Shown: positions 1-13,530, numbered from the stretch's first letter. The stretch is DNA of 64,000 nucleotides from Aerococcus urinaeequi (GCF_001543205.1 NZ_CP014162.1:1426001-1490000), one strand, 5' to 3'. The notes: generated by a model from the letters alone, not told the origin. A program made the numbers and translations.

Positions 1-1149
1 GCGGACCAAGCCAGCACATTTTCCTCAATGTCTGTAGATATGAACCAAACAGCACCATCAACACCAGAAGAATATAATGCAGAAGATATGGTGCAAGCAT
101 TTACGGACAACCGCGGGGAAACAACAGCGCTTCATTACTTATACTACCTGCAAAGTGTAGAACAAGTGCCAACCATCTCAATTGCCCGTACCCAAGCAGA
201 CCAAGAAGCTTGGACAACAACTATCAGTGACCGTTTAAATGAAATTGGCTTTGACGACACAAGTGTTAACTCAGTTGACTGGACAGAAATTACTTCCGCC
301 GAAGCAGTTGAACAATACTCTAGTAACTTAACTGAAGCCAACCCACAATTACTGATTATCCCAACTTTCGTAGAAGAAGATTATGAAGCTGAAATCTCTG
401 AAGAAGACCATTTAGCGAATATTGAAGAATTATTCAATACCATTCGTATGGACTTGCCTTCTGCCTTAATCGTCTTTGCGCAATACCCAGCTTCAAGTCA
501 AGAAATGTCTGAAGACGAAGACTACGTAACTTATAACGACAACACTTTATCAGCTATGCAAGAAGCAGGCTACAATGTTTATGATGTCAACACTGCTTAC
601 AGCGAAGCACGTAATAACTCAGAAAGCTTAAACCTTGAAAATAGCTTTACAGATGAAGGTTTCTCTGAAGAAGCGAGTCAATTAATGGCTAACACTTTAA
701 TGGCCCAAATTGAAGATACGCAAATCAATGCCACTGATGGTTATGACGGCGCAAATGAAGACGTTGCTGAAATGCAAGCGGAACTAGATGCTCAAGCAGA
801 ATCAGAATCGATCGCAGCGGAAGAACAAGCATCATTAGATGCAGAAGCTGAATCAATTGCAGCAGAAGAACAAGCATCAATCGATGCTGAAAATGCTTCT
901 ATTGCCGAATCAGAATCAATCGCAGCGGAAGAATCGGCAGCAGCTGAAGCGGCATATATTTCAGAATCAATTGCAGCAGAAGAAGCGGCGGCTGAAGAAG
1001 ATTACTACTACTCTGAACCAGAACCTGATTACGGTTGGTCTGAGTCGAGTGAATCATCAAGTGAATCATCAAGTGAAGCAGCTGATACATCTCAAGAGAG
1101 TGTTATTGAAGAAGAATCTACTTCAGATGAAACATCTGTTTCAGAATAA
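1..1149 (+). CDS. SGNH/GDSL hydrolase-like secreted protein, 5' end outside window
   Basis: The frame is open from base 1, so the ATG at 28 is probably internal and the N-terminus, with any signal peptide and catalytic Ser block, lies outside the window. The visible N-terminal two thirds read like the second half of an SGNH hydrolase: a hydrophobic strand LLIIPTF, then an amphipathic helix and a second strand ALIVFAQYP. After about residue 240 (counting from the ATG at 28) the protein turns into low-complexity Ala/Glu/Ser sequence with repeats of the type ESIAAEE, then a Ser/Glu tail. Such a tail suggests an extracellular linker or spacer; no LPXTG motif is visible at the C-terminus. A hairpin terminator follows. 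The SGNH assignment is by pattern only; no catalytic Asp-His pair was located with certainty. Confidence 0.6.
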   Translation, partial: ADQASTFSSMSVDMNQTAPSTPEEYNAEDMVQAFTDNRGETTALHYLYYLQSVEQVPTISIARTQADQEAWTTTISDRLNEIGFDDTSVNSVDWTEITSAEAVEQYSSNLTEANPQLLIIPTFVEEDYEAEISEEDHLANIEELFNTIRMDLPSALIVFAQYPASSQEMSEDEDYVTYNDNTLSAMQEAGYNVYDVNTAYSEARNNSESLNLENSFTDEGFSEEASQLMANTLMAQIEDTQINATDGYDGANEDVAEMQAELDAQAESESIAAEEQASLDAEAESIAAEEQASIDAENASIAESESIAAEESAAAEAAYISESIAAEEAAAEEDYYYSEPEPDYGWSESSESSSESSSEAADTSQESVIEEESTSDETSVSE

Positions 1150-1184
1150 TCAATTCAGCATGATTTCAAGTAATATAACAAGAT

Positions 1185-1281
1185 AAAACACCTTAAAAGG
1201 GCACCCACATTCACTGATATAACCAAAAAATGGTGATATTGTACTGAATGGACGGGAATTCACCTTTTAGGGTGTTTTTTG
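1185..1281 (+). terminator. Long nested hairpin terminator after the SGNH-like gene
   Basis: Outer arms 1185-1200 and 1264-1279 pair almost completely (A/C-rich arm against CCTTTTAGGGTGTTTT) and end in a T-run. The loop holds a second imperfect inverted repeat (CATTCA at about 1209 and TGAATG at about 1245). This is larger than an ordinary terminator. Confidence 0.65.
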
Positions 1282-1368
1282 TAGTCTTTTAGGAGGAAAG
1301 TCGATAAAATAAAGATGATAAACTTAATGTAAATCAGACATTTTTCGAGCTGAAGAAAAGAGGCAATT

Positions 1369-3357
1369 ATGGCAAAAGATATTGCAACTATCCAAGAGAT
1401 TTTTGATTTAATTGAAACGGCAGATCCTGAATTAATTAGTCTGCGCATGCGCGAAACCATGGAGTCGGATGCTTTTGATAAGGCTTATTACTATGACGGA
1501 TTTCTCGGCTACTCTTACTCAAAAACCAGTACGCTCTTACGTATTTGGACCCCAACAGCGATTGATGTTGAATTACTCTTATACAAATCGGACACGTCTG
1601 ACGAATATGAAGCTATCCAGATGGAAGAAGAACTAGAAACTGGTACCTACGTCGTTCGTTTAGAAGGTGATTACAAAAATGTTCCTTATATGTACCGGAT
1701 TTTCTTCCCTAATTCCACCGTTGAAATCACCCAAGACCCATACTCACAAGCCGTTACCGTTAATGGCGCCCGTTCTGTCATTGTCGATTTAGATGAAGGT
1801 TACCCAGATGACTGGGAAGATGACAAACGCCCACCGTTTGCTAACGCACGTGATGCCATCATCTATGAAGCAAGTGTCCGGGACCTGACCTCCAATATCA
1901 ATTCGGGTGTACCCAAGGAAAAACGCGGTAAATTTGCTGGCCTTGCGCTAAGTGGCACTAAAACAGCCAACGAATTTGCCACCGGTTTAGATTATATTGC
2001 CGACTTAGGGATTACTCACCTGCAGTTAATGCCAATGGCTGATTTTGTAACGGTCGATGAATTGTCTGATCGACCAGATAATTACAACTGGGGCTATGAC
2101 CCCATGCATTACAATGTGCCAGAGGGTTCCTACTCAATGTCGCCTAGAGATCCAGTAGCCAGATTGAAAGAAATGCGGGAAATGGTCCAAGCCTTGCATG
2201 CCAAAGGACTTCGCGTCGTGATGGACGTTGTCTACAACCATGTTTATGAACATGAACGTCATCCGCTTGGTCTAACTGTTCCTTACTACTATTTCCGCTA
2301 CAACATAAATGGCGATTTATCGAATGGGTCAGGTGTAGGAAATGAGACGGATTCAACTCGTTTGATGTTCCGCCGTTACATGATCGAATCCATTACTTAC
2401 TGGGCTGAAGAATTCCATATTGATGGTTTCCGCTTCGATTTAATGGGCCTTCACGACATTGAAACCCTGAATTTAATCCGCGAAGCCCTAGATAAGATTG
2501 ATCCATCCATTTTAATGTATGGTGAAGGTTGGGACCTAGAGACCCTTTTATCTTCTGACAAAAAGGCTATCCTTCGTAATGCTTATAAAACCCCTCGTAT
2601 TTCTTACTTTAATGACCAACTCCGCGATCAAGTACGTGGATCGGACTACGGGGACGCAACGGATCCAGGTTTTATCACGGGTAAATTTATGACAGAACAA
2701 GCCGTCCTTGCATCATTCTTAGGCGGGGGTAACTTGTCAAAACGTGATGCCAACGTGACCCAAGCCCAACAACTAATCCAATATATTGAAGTGCATGATA
2801 ACTATACTTTACGGGATAAAATTGCCTTGTCTCACGGTGAAGAACCAGTCAGACTGCGTAAAAGACGACAACTATTAGGGAATTCGATTATCGCCTTGTC
2901 AGCCGGTATTCCGTTCTTCCATTCTGGTCAAGAATTCTTCCGGACCAAGCATGGGGTAAGAGATTCCTATAACTCAGGTGACGAAATCAACTGCATGGAC
3001 TGGGATTTAATGGCTTCAAATTATGATGCAGTTAACTACTTTAAGGGGTTATTGGCATTGCGGAAGAAATACCCATTCTTTACAGAGAAAAACCAGCAAA
3101 CATTTTTTGAAAATGTAACCGTGATTAAGTCAGACTACCAAATCATAGGCGTGCATTACCACGGCCTAGGACATGAATTAGTAGTGATTTTTAACGGCCA
3201 ATTGAATGATGTAAAAGTATGGATACCAGAAGGTGGCTGGCGACCAATTGCCCGCGATAACAAAATGGTTGGCGATGACTTTGCGGATTTAATCAAAGGT
3301 AATGAGGATGTTAATGTACCAATTCTTTCTACCTTGATTTTAGAAAGAGTGGAATAA
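1369..3357 (+). CDS. pulA: Type I pullulanase (glycogen/maltodextrin debranching)
   Basis: Hydrolyses alpha-1,6 branch points in glycogen, limit dextrins or pullulan. The protein has 662 residues. An N-terminal beta-sandwich of the CBM48 type covers about residues 35-145. The GH13 catalytic domain follows with the pullulanase signature YNWGYDP at 239-245, region I DVVYNH at 286-291, region II GFRFD ending in the nucleophile Asp357, region III with acid/base Glu386 in GEGW, and region IV HDN at 476-478. No signal peptide is visible, so the enzyme is probably cytoplasmic, acting on stored glycogen or imported dextrins; the long multi-domain secreted pullulanases of streptococci look different. 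The start is supported by an AAGAGG Shine-Dalgarno-like site just upstream. It is flanked by a terminator upstream and seems monocistronic. Confidence 0.93.
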   Translation: MAKDIATIQEIFDLIETADPELISLRMRETMESDAFDKAYYYDGFLGYSYSKTSTLLRIWTPTAIDVELLLYKSDTSDEYEAIQMEEELETGTYVVRLEGDYKNVPYMYRIFFPNSTVEITQDPYSQAVTVNGARSVIVDLDEGYPDDWEDDKRPPFANARDAIIYEASVRDLTSNINSGVPKEKRGKFAGLALSGTKTANEFATGLDYIADLGITHLQLMPMADFVTVDELSDRPDNYNWGYDPMHYNVPEGSYSMSPRDPVARLKEMREMVQALHAKGLRVVMDVVYNHVYEHERHPLGLTVPYYYFRYNINGDLSNGSGVGNETDSTRLMFRRYMIESITYWAEEFHIDGFRFDLMGLHDIETLNLIREALDKIDPSILMYGEGWDLETLLSSDKKAILRNAYKTPRISYFNDQLRDQVRGSDYGDATDPGFITGKFMTEQAVLASFLGGGNLSKRDANVTQAQQLIQYIEVHDNYTLRDKIALSHGEEPVRLRKRRQLLGNSIIALSAGIPFFHSGQEFFRTKHGVRDSYNSGDEINCMDWDLMASNYDAVNYFKGLLALRKKYPFFTEKNQQTFFENVTVIKSDYQIIGVHYHGLGHELVVIFNGQLNDVKVWIPEGGWRPIARDNKMVGDDFADLIKGNEDVNVPILSTLILERVE

Positions 3358-3696
3358 TAGTTAATGATAGAAAAGCTCCAGTCTTGCCTCTAGAATGTGC
3401 CCTTTTCTAACATGGCTACTAATCATATAAAGGTGAACGCTATTAAAGAAATAAAGTAAGTTATACGCTTGTCTAAAATCAGTAGAATGAGGCTACTAGT
3501 TATCTTGGTGCATTTCATGATAAAAGCACCTATGATTCGATGCGTGACCTTAATTATCGCGGGCCTTTCTAAAGTATTTCGAATTTGCATAATTAATAAT
3601 AGTTTTGAACTTAATAACCACTTATTTTACTAGTATGCCAACTTGCTACAATTGGTAGCTGTGTTGAAGCGGACTTAATAAATTAACTGCACATTC
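3358..3696. other. Gene-free stretch after pulA
   Basis: About 340 bases without a convincing gene on either strand. One weak inverted repeat (TAGAAAAG near 3367 with CTTTTCTA near 3402) could be part of a pulA terminator but has no T-run. Confidence 0.4.
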
Positions 3697-3740
3697 AAAA
3701 AAAGGAGGGGTTGAGACTGTTGTCTCGACCTCTCCTTTTG
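3697..3740 (-). terminator. Terminator of the minus-strand exporter gene
   Basis: Arms 3701-3717 and 3722-3738 form a 17-bp stem with a few G-U pairs and a four-base loop. Read on the minus strand it ends in a run of seven T, so it terminates the gene transcribed leftward from 4866. Confidence 0.85.
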
Positions 3741-3774
3741 AAATGGCGCATATTATGTTTTTGTGACATGTGAG

Positions 3775-4866
3775 TTATTCGATGCCTTCTAGTGAGTCTG
3801 CTTGGTATTCGTCTTCGTCATGGTGGATTCTATATGAACGAATCAGGGTGTTTAGTTTAATTAATGACTCTTCGTAAGATACCAATTGGCCGGTGATCAA
3901 CATTAAGGCGTTTGATCGTTCGAATTCTTCTTGGGTGGCGGTTTGTTTAATGGCTGCGTATTCGAAAATAGAGTCCATTAAGTCTTGCCGGTAAACTTGA
4001 GTTGGCTGGAAGAAGTTCACTTCTAAAGGTGAGATTCGACCGTCAAATTTCAAGAAGATTTGTTCATGGGCTGAACATAGGGTTTCAATCCGTTCGCGGA
4101 TTTGGATCCGTAGTTCTTCTGGTAATTGGAACATGACATTGGTATGGGTATGTAAGACGGATAATAAGGCCAGTGCTTGTTCTAGTGAAACGATTAAAGC
4201 CCGGAAAACAACGAGTTTTCGTTTTAACATGGGTAGTTTTCGTTTAGACCATACGTTCTCATCTTTTAGGAGTGCGTATAGGCTGTGACTTTGTGCGATA
4301 CGATTTTCTGCCCAGGCGATATCTGAGGTTAGGGTAGAGTATTCGCCGTTTTTGCGAAGAATGGCTCTTAAACGCACTAAGATTTCACTAGAGGTTTTAT
4401 TGACTTCTTCGTATAGAATGGCGTCGTATTTAGGTGGCAAAACAAAGACGTTTACTAATAGGGAAACGGTCACCCCAAGTAATGACTCAACCACACGGGC
4501 GATGGCAGAGGTGATAATCATATCTTGGTCGCGCAGCATAATCACAACAAGGGTAATGGTTGCTAAGGTGATAACGTTGGCCATATTTAAAGCCCGCAAA
4601 ATCCCGATAAAAATCGTCACGGTCACTCCGATAATAATAGGGGAATTACCGAAAAAGTTCACCATGACTACAGCAACGATACCTCCAAGTATCGCCGCCA
4701 TAACACGGTTGAAGAAGGTATCGATAGATCCTCTAACAGTTTGTTGTAAACCGATGATGGCAGTAAAGGCAGGGATGACAGGTTCAACAAAGGGTAACCA
4801 GTCAGCAATTAAAATACTGAGCATTACCCCAAGACCTGTCTTAAACATCCTGGCACCAAGTTTCAT
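3775..4866 (-). CDS. Aromatic acid exporter family (ArAE_1) membrane protein
   Basis: The protein has 363 residues: an N-terminal hydrophobic half with about five to six membrane segments between residues 10 and 145, then a long soluble, largely helical C-terminal half. This is the layout of the ArAE_1 family (formerly DUF939) with its own C-terminal domain, related to the p-hydroxybenzoic acid efflux protein family. The substrate in Firmicutes homologues is not established. The start ATG has an AAAGGA site about ten bases upstream. It lies 120 bases downstream of proC on the same strand with no strong terminator between, so read-through from proC is possible. Confidence 0.8.
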   Translation of the reverse strand: MKLGARMFKTGLGVMLSILIADWLPFVEPVIPAFTAIIGLQQTVRGSIDTFFNRVMAAILGGIVAVVMVNFFGNSPIIIGVTVTIFIGILRALNMANVITLATITLVVIMLRDQDMIITSAIARVVESLLGVTVSLLVNVFVLPPKYDAILYEEVNKTSSEILVRLRAILRKNGEYSTLTSDIAWAENRIAQSHSLYALLKDENVWSKRKLPMLKRKLVVFRALIVSLEQALALLSVLHTHTNVMFQLPEELRIQIRERIETLCSAHEQIFLKFDGRISPLEVNFFQPTQVYRQDLMDSIFEYAAIKQTATQEEFERSNALMLITGQLVSYEESLIKLNTLIRSYRIHHDEDEYQADSLEGIE

Positions 4867-4986
4867 TTTTATTCAATCCTTTTTAATGTTCTTCATCATT
4901 TTGTAGTATCTCTTCAACTATCCATATTACTAGGCAATGGCCCTGAAAGCTAGCAATAAAAGCAAGTTTTCAGCAATTTACACAAA

Positions 4987-5796
4987 TTATAAACTTTCCG
5001 ACTTTTCAATACCCGCAATCATCGTTTCGATAATTGTTGAGCGCAGGTTCATTGATTCAGCAGTACGAACTTCTTCAATTGTTGTTCCACCTGGTGTACA
5101 GACCGCATCCTTCAAAGCGCCAGGGTGTAAGTCCGATTCAATCGCCAACTGAGCTGCCCCCTTAACCGCTTGTTTTGCAAAGGATAAGGCTTGAGGTCTA
5201 GTTAATCCTTTTGCCACACCAGCATCCGCCATCGCTTCAATAATCATGAAGACAATCGCTGGACTCGAACCTGCAATCCCTGTAAAGGCGTCCAACTGGT
5301 TCTCGGTCAACTGTTCCGCTGACCCAAAAGTATGGAGAATTTGCATAATTAAATCCTTATCCACTGTCGATAAGTTTTCATTGTAGACAACACCGGAAAT
5401 TCCTTCCCCAACTTGCGCTGGAATATTAGGCATTACCCGAGCGAATTTCGCAGAATCCCCTAGCTGTACAGCTGCGTCCGCCAAACTGTAGCCCGTCGCA
5501 ACCGAAATCACAATCGTTTCCGCAGTGAGTGTTGGTTTGATTTCATCCACCACATCCTTGATTAAATAAGGTTTTACCGCAAGGATAACCACGTCCGCGT
5601 CCTTAGCCGCCTCCTTATTATCTGTCAAAATGGCGAAACCATACTTAGCTGAGTCCGCTTCAGCTTTTTCAGGGTTAGCCCGTGAACCAGCAATCAGTTG
5701 GTTATCAATCTCGTCCGATTGTACCAAGCCGTTTAAAATTGCTGTTCCCATATTGCCTAGTCCGATAATGGCAATCTTTTTATCTATTTGTCTCAT
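4987..5796 (-). CDS. proC: Pyrroline-5-carboxylate reductase
   Basis: Catalyses the last step of proline synthesis, the NAD(P)H-dependent reduction of 1-pyrroline-5-carboxylate. The 269-residue length is typical. The N-terminal Rossmann fold shows GLGNMG at 12-17, and the C-terminal helical domain carries the family signature around LHPGALKDAVCTPGGTT with the following Glu-rich helix. A strong AAGGAAGG ribosome-binding site precedes the ATG. No proA/proB genes are next to it, so it stands apart from the rest of the pathway here. Its reading is clear; only the operon link to the downstream exporter is uncertain. Confidence 0.95.
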   Translation of the reverse strand: MRQIDKKIAIIGLGNMGTAILNGLVQSDEIDNQLIAGSRANPEKAEADSAKYGFAILTDNKEAAKDADVVILAVKPYLIKDVVDEIKPTLTAETIVISVATGYSLADAAVQLGDSAKFARVMPNIPAQVGEGISGVVYNENLSTVDKDLIMQILHTFGSAEQLTENQLDAFTGIAGSSPAIVFMIIEAMADAGVAKGLTRPQALSFAKQAVKGAAQLAIESDLHPGALKDAVCTPGGTTIEEVRTAESMNLRSTIIETMIAGIEKSESL

Positions 5797-5888
5797 ATAC
5801 TGTGCCTTCCTTCTTTAACTGAAAATTTTGTACATTAGAATACTTTCATTTTAGCATAAGTTCCGCCACTACACGACAAAGTAAAAGC

Positions 5889-5919
5889 TTGCCTAGTTAA
5901 AGCCAAGTTCAGTTATAAT
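5889..5919 (+). promoter_or_regulatory. Candidate promoter for the 5953 membrane protein
   Basis: A perfect -10 TATAAT lies at 5914-5919 with a weak -35 TTGCCT at 5889-5894 (19-base spacing). It is about 34 bases upstream of the start codon. Confidence 0.45.
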
Positions 5920-5952
5920 AGAGTCACCACTAAAAAGGAGCGATTCATTTAA

Positions 5953-6765
5953 ATGTTTCCAATACACTATGTGAAAGACATGTTCAGTCCAGCTAATATC
6001 TTCTACCACCGTCACCTAATGACCTGGTGGAAGTCAATCCTTGTAATGGTTGTCTGGTCGATTATCATGACCTGGCCCTTTGCCAGAAGTTTCGAGCCCG
6101 TTGAAGACGGGACAGTTAATAATGCCTTTGAAGAATTACAGACCATTATCCCAGAAGAAACAGTCAGCGAATTATCGAATTTTACCTATGATAATGGTGC
6201 CTTTCTATCAGACAAGTCGGATATTGTTATTGACGGTGGCCAATTACAAGTAGTCATTTTCCCCAGTGCAGATAATTTAGACAGCTATTTAAAGGGGACT
6301 GACAAGTTGCTCTTGATCCTGCAAGACCAATTCGTGTATCAAACAGACCAAGATACGCGCTATACAGCTAATCTACCATTAGACTTGAATGACTATATGA
6401 CTGATAATGCGACTTTTATCGAAAGTTTAAGGGTCAGCTATCAAACGGAAGTGAATACCCAAAGTAAGCAGATCCTGGTCATGACCCGTCAGCTGACCAT
6501 CTTTATTCTTGGTTTAGGGGGCTTAATGATTATTGTTTCACGGTTGAATATTTTACAAAAACACAAATTCCATGACTTATTCTCCTTCCAATACTGTTTA
6601 GGCATGGTCGCAACCGCCATGGGATTACCTGCAATTATCGCCATTATTGTCGGCTTTTATACCACAAGTGTCAGTGTGATGATCCCCATCTTATGGGTTG
6701 GGACGATTGTCATGCTCTGCCTATCCTACCGACAAACAAAATTTATCCGAACAGACACCATTTAA
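5953..6765 (+). CDS. Membrane protein, DUF1189-like
   Basis: The protein has 270 residues. One membrane segment lies near the N-terminus (about residues 26-42), an extracytoplasmic-looking soluble stretch of about 130 residues follows, and three further membrane segments lie in the last 100 residues. This one-plus-three topology, with the short N-terminal FSP...I..RH segment, resembles the DUF1189 family, whose role is unknown, but I am not certain of the family. The AAGGAG site at 5935-5940 supports the start. Nothing in the neighbourhood gives a function; it is flanked by proC on the other strand and by an oxidoreductase with its own promoter. Confidence 0.6.
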   Translation: MFPIHYVKDMFSPANIFYHRHLMTWWKSILVMVVWSIIMTWPFARSFEPVEDGTVNNAFEELQTIIPEETVSELSNFTYDNGAFLSDKSDIVIDGGQLQVVIFPSADNLDSYLKGTDKLLLILQDQFVYQTDQDTRYTANLPLDLNDYMTDNATFIESLRVSYQTEVNTQSKQILVMTRQLTIFILGLGGLMIIVSRLNILQKHKFHDLFSFQYCLGMVATAMGLPAIIAIIVGFYTTSVSVMIPILWVGTIVMLCLSYRQTKFIRTDTI

Positions 6766-6826
6766 GTCTGGGACCAGATATTTCGATGGAACAGATGCTT
6801 TTGTTTCCATTTGACCAGAAAACAAG

Positions 6827-6859
6827 TATAATTTTACCAGTAACAAGAAAACGTTTTCT
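6827..6859 (+). promoter_or_regulatory. -10 element with cre-like operator before the aldo/keto reductase
   Basis: TATAAT at 6827-6832 is followed by a perfect 14-base palindrome AGAAAACGTTTTCT at 6846-6859, which matches the CcpA cre consensus TGWAANCGNTNWCA at 12 of 14 positions. The site would overlap the start of the transcript, a position that usually means catabolite repression. The -35 is weak. Confidence 0.55.
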
Positions 6860-6882
6860 CAAACTGAATCGGAGGTAAATAT

Positions 6883-7827
6883 ATGAAACATATCTCATTA
6901 GGGCAAAATGGTTTAACAGCACCCAATCTAGCAGTAGGTTGTATGCGGATTGAAGGTAAATCAGTAGAAGAAGTCCAAGACTTAATCCAACAATCCTATG
7001 ACGCAGGATTAACCTTCTTCGACCACGCAGACATTTACGCAAGAGAAAGAGGTGGGGCGGAAAAATTATTCGGCCAAGCCTTTGCCGGCTTAGACATCCC
7101 AAGAGAAAATATCATTCTGCAGTCTAAAGTAGGTATTTACCTACCAGGAACCTATAACAATAACGAACAAAATTTCTTCGACTTATCAAAAGAGCATATC
7201 TTACAATCGGTAGATGAATCTTTAGAAAGACTACAAACAGATTATCTAGACATTCTACTATTACATCGTAACGATGCTCTATGGGAACCAGAAGAAATCG
7301 CAGAAGCCTTCGATATATTGGAAACGAGCGGTAAAGTTCGACATTTCGGTGTAAGTAACCATACGCCAATTCAAGTTGATCTATTGAAGAAATATGTCAA
7401 ACAAGATTTAGTTGCTAACCAAATCCAATTATCTCCAGCCCACACACTGGCGCTTGATTATGGTTTCAGTGTAAATACCAAAGCTGACGAAGGGGTGAAC
7501 CGTGGTGGGGAACTAATCGATTATGCAAGGCTGCATGATATGGCAATCCAAGCTTGGTCACCAATTCAAGGAGAAAATGGGGTAATATTCAGCGATTCTT
7601 CCTATAAAGACTTGAATGATAAGCTAAGCGAAATCGGTGGCCGTTATGGTTTAGACAATGAAGCTGCAGCTATTGCATGGTTACTCAGAATTCCAGGGAA
7701 TACTCAAGTTGTCTTAGGAACTACCAATATCGATCGGATTTTAAATTATGCCAAAGCGAGCGATATTCAATTTACCCGTCAAGAATGGTATGAAATCTAT
7801 CAGAGTGCAGGAAATAGACTGCCGTAA
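6883..7827 (+). CDS. Aldo/keto reductase, YdhF-like
   Basis: A 314-residue NADPH-dependent oxidoreductase of the aldo/keto reductase (AKR) TIM-barrel fold. The conserved catalytic tetrad is visible as Asp47, Tyr52, Lys82 and His128. The C-terminal cofactor-binding strand VVLGTTNIDRI is also typical. The substrate cannot be read from sequence. A GGAGG site precedes the ATG, and a cre-like palindrome sits in the promoter, so expression is likely linked to carbon source. It is a single-gene unit closed by a strong terminator. Confidence 0.88.
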   Translation: MKHISLGQNGLTAPNLAVGCMRIEGKSVEEVQDLIQQSYDAGLTFFDHADIYARERGGAEKLFGQAFAGLDIPRENIILQSKVGIYLPGTYNNNEQNFFDLSKEHILQSVDESLERLQTDYLDILLLHRNDALWEPEEIAEAFDILETSGKVRHFGVSNHTPIQVDLLKKYVKQDLVANQIQLSPAHTLALDYGFSVNTKADEGVNRGGELIDYARLHDMAIQAWSPIQGENGVIFSDSSYKDLNDKLSEIGGRYGLDNEAAAIAWLLRIPGNTQVVLGTTNIDRILNYAKASDIQFTRQEWYEIYQSAGNRLP

Positions 7828-7837
7828 AATGCATAAA

Positions 7838-7886
7838 AATAATAAAAGAACGCAAATCTATCAAGGGTTGGCGTTCTTTTATTATT
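7838..7886 (+). terminator. Terminator of the aldo/keto reductase
   Basis: Arms 7838-7853 and 7871-7886 form a perfect 16-bp stem (AATAATAAAAGAACGC and its complement); the A/T ends could make it work in both directions. Confidence 0.85.
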
Positions 7887-7925
7887 TGAATAAACAATTT
7901 TTTTGGATTTTTATTTAATTTGCGC

Positions 7926-8237
7926 TTGTATAGAAATAGAATACTTGCTATAATTCTTGTTACGGAAATAGTTCTGAGAGGGACATTTCGAGCAAATATT
8001 TTTGAAAAATACTTATTGACATTCTGATTTATATCATGGTATTGTTAAGTAGTTGTCGGGAGCGCTATTTTAGTTCTCAAAACAGACAAAAATATTTCTT
8101 AAATTACTTGTTGACAAGACGTCAATTAGTAAGGTAAGATAACCAAGTCGCTTCATTAAGGAAACAAGTATTCAACAAAATGTTGAAAAACTTTTTGAAA
8201 GTTTCGCTTGACAGTTCTTGAATGAAGATGATATGAT
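7926..8237 (+). promoter_or_regulatory. Four candidate tandem rRNA operon promoters
   Basis: P1: TTGTAT 7926-7931, 17 bases, TATAAT 7949-7954 with an extended TG. P2: TTGACA 8016-8021, 18 bases, TATTGT 8040-8045, also with an upstream TG. P3: TTGACA 8111-8116, 18 bases, TAAGAT 8135-8140. P4: TTGACA 8208-8213, 18 bases, TATGAT 8232-8237. All lie in the 500 bases before 16S, which otherwise hold no gene. Confidence 0.7.
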
Positions 8238-8280
8238 ATACGAGTTGCTGCAAGGCGACGAAATAGACCTTTGAAAACTG

Positions 8281-8330
8281 AACAAAGAAGACAAACCAAA
8301 AATTGTGTATGGAATCATTTGATTCCAACA
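8281..8330 (+). other. 16S rRNA leader, 5' half of processing stem
   Basis: The leader segment GAACAAAGAAGAC...ATTGTGTATGGAATC is largely complementary to 9960-9995 just after 16S (GGAATACACAAT and TTCTTCTTTGTT). The two halves would form the RNase III processing stem around 16S. Confidence 0.65.
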
Positions 8331-8399
8331 ATTAAAAGTAGTGAGAACTACTATAAATAAGTCAGCAAACTTTAATGAGCAATCAAGCTCATGAAAATC

Positions 8400-9955
<1,556 letters not shown>

Positions 9956-10043
9956 AATATAACGGAATACACAATAGGTTCAATTCTTCTTTGTTTAGTT
10001 TTGAGAGGTCTATACTATATTTTTATAGTAATGGAAGCCAATC

Positions 10044-10117
10044 GGGCCTGTAGCTCAGCTGGTTAGAGCGTCCGCCTGATAAGCGGGAGGTCGATGGTTC
10101 GAGTCCATTCAGGCCCA
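10044..10117 (+). tRNA. tRNA-Ile (GAT)
   Basis: A 74-base cloverleaf in the 16S-23S spacer. Acceptor GGGCCTG pairs with CAGGCCC, discriminator A; anticodon GAT; T-loop GTTCGAGTC. No encoded CCA. Confidence 0.98.
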
Positions 10118-10163
10118 TTCCAGAAATGGAATAAGAAATACATATATAAATATATCCAGCCAT

Positions 10164-10236
10164 GGGGGATTAGCTCAGCTGGGAGAGCGCCTGCTTTGCA
10201 CGCAGGAGGTCAGCGGTTCGATCCCGCTATTCTCCA
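10164..10236 (+). tRNA. tRNA-Ala (TGC)
   Basis: A 73-base cloverleaf, second tRNA of the spacer. Acceptor GGGGGAT pairs with ATTCTCC, discriminator A; anticodon TGC; no encoded CCA. It is followed by the boxA-like TGTTCTTTGAAAACTG. Confidence 0.98.
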
Positions 10237-10263
10237 TAGCAACCATTAAAATTAGGTTGCCAT

Positions 10264-10280
10264 TTTGTTCTTTGAAAACT
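10264..10280 (+). promoter_or_regulatory. boxA-like antitermination site in the 16S-23S spacer
   Basis: TTGTTCTTTGAAAACTG resembles the NusB/NusE-binding boxA of rRNA operons. A related CTTTGAAAACTGAAC block is in the 16S leader near 8270. Confidence 0.5.
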
Positions 10281-10430
10281 GAATACTGTAAGTAATAAAC
10301 CTCTTATTTAATTATTTTCTACCAGGAGATAATTAATATAAGAAATTCCAATTTTACCAAGAGTAAAAAACCAATAAAAGTAAGCAAATTACTTTTCGCG
10401 AATCATACAACTTAACCAATGGTTAAGTGA

Positions 10431-13322
<2,892 letters not shown>

Positions 13323-13400
13323 AATGGATATAAGATTGTATGATGGAATGGTAGACGACTTACAGATTCAGTTTTGAGCGAACAAAAGCTCATATAAATA

Positions 13401-13521
13401 TTGTGTGGTAATGATGGCAAGAAGGACACACCTGTTCCCATCTCGAACACAGAAGTTAAGCTTCTTAGCGCCGAATGTAGTTGGGGGTTTCCCCCTGTGA
13501 GACTAGGACGTCGCCATGCAA
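13401..13521 (+). rRNA. rrf: 5S ribosomal RNA
   Basis: About 120 bases with the conserved core ACACCTGTTCCCATCTCGAA and GAACACAGAAGTTAAGC. Ends TTGTGTG and CATGCAA pair (two G-U), setting the limits. Confidence 0.96.
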
Positions 13522-13530
13522 TATTTTTAT

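Noticed and set aside
839-1186. 115-residue Gln/Leu/Lys-rich ORF
   Set aside because: Out-of-frame shadow of the repetitive tail of the SGNH-like protein.
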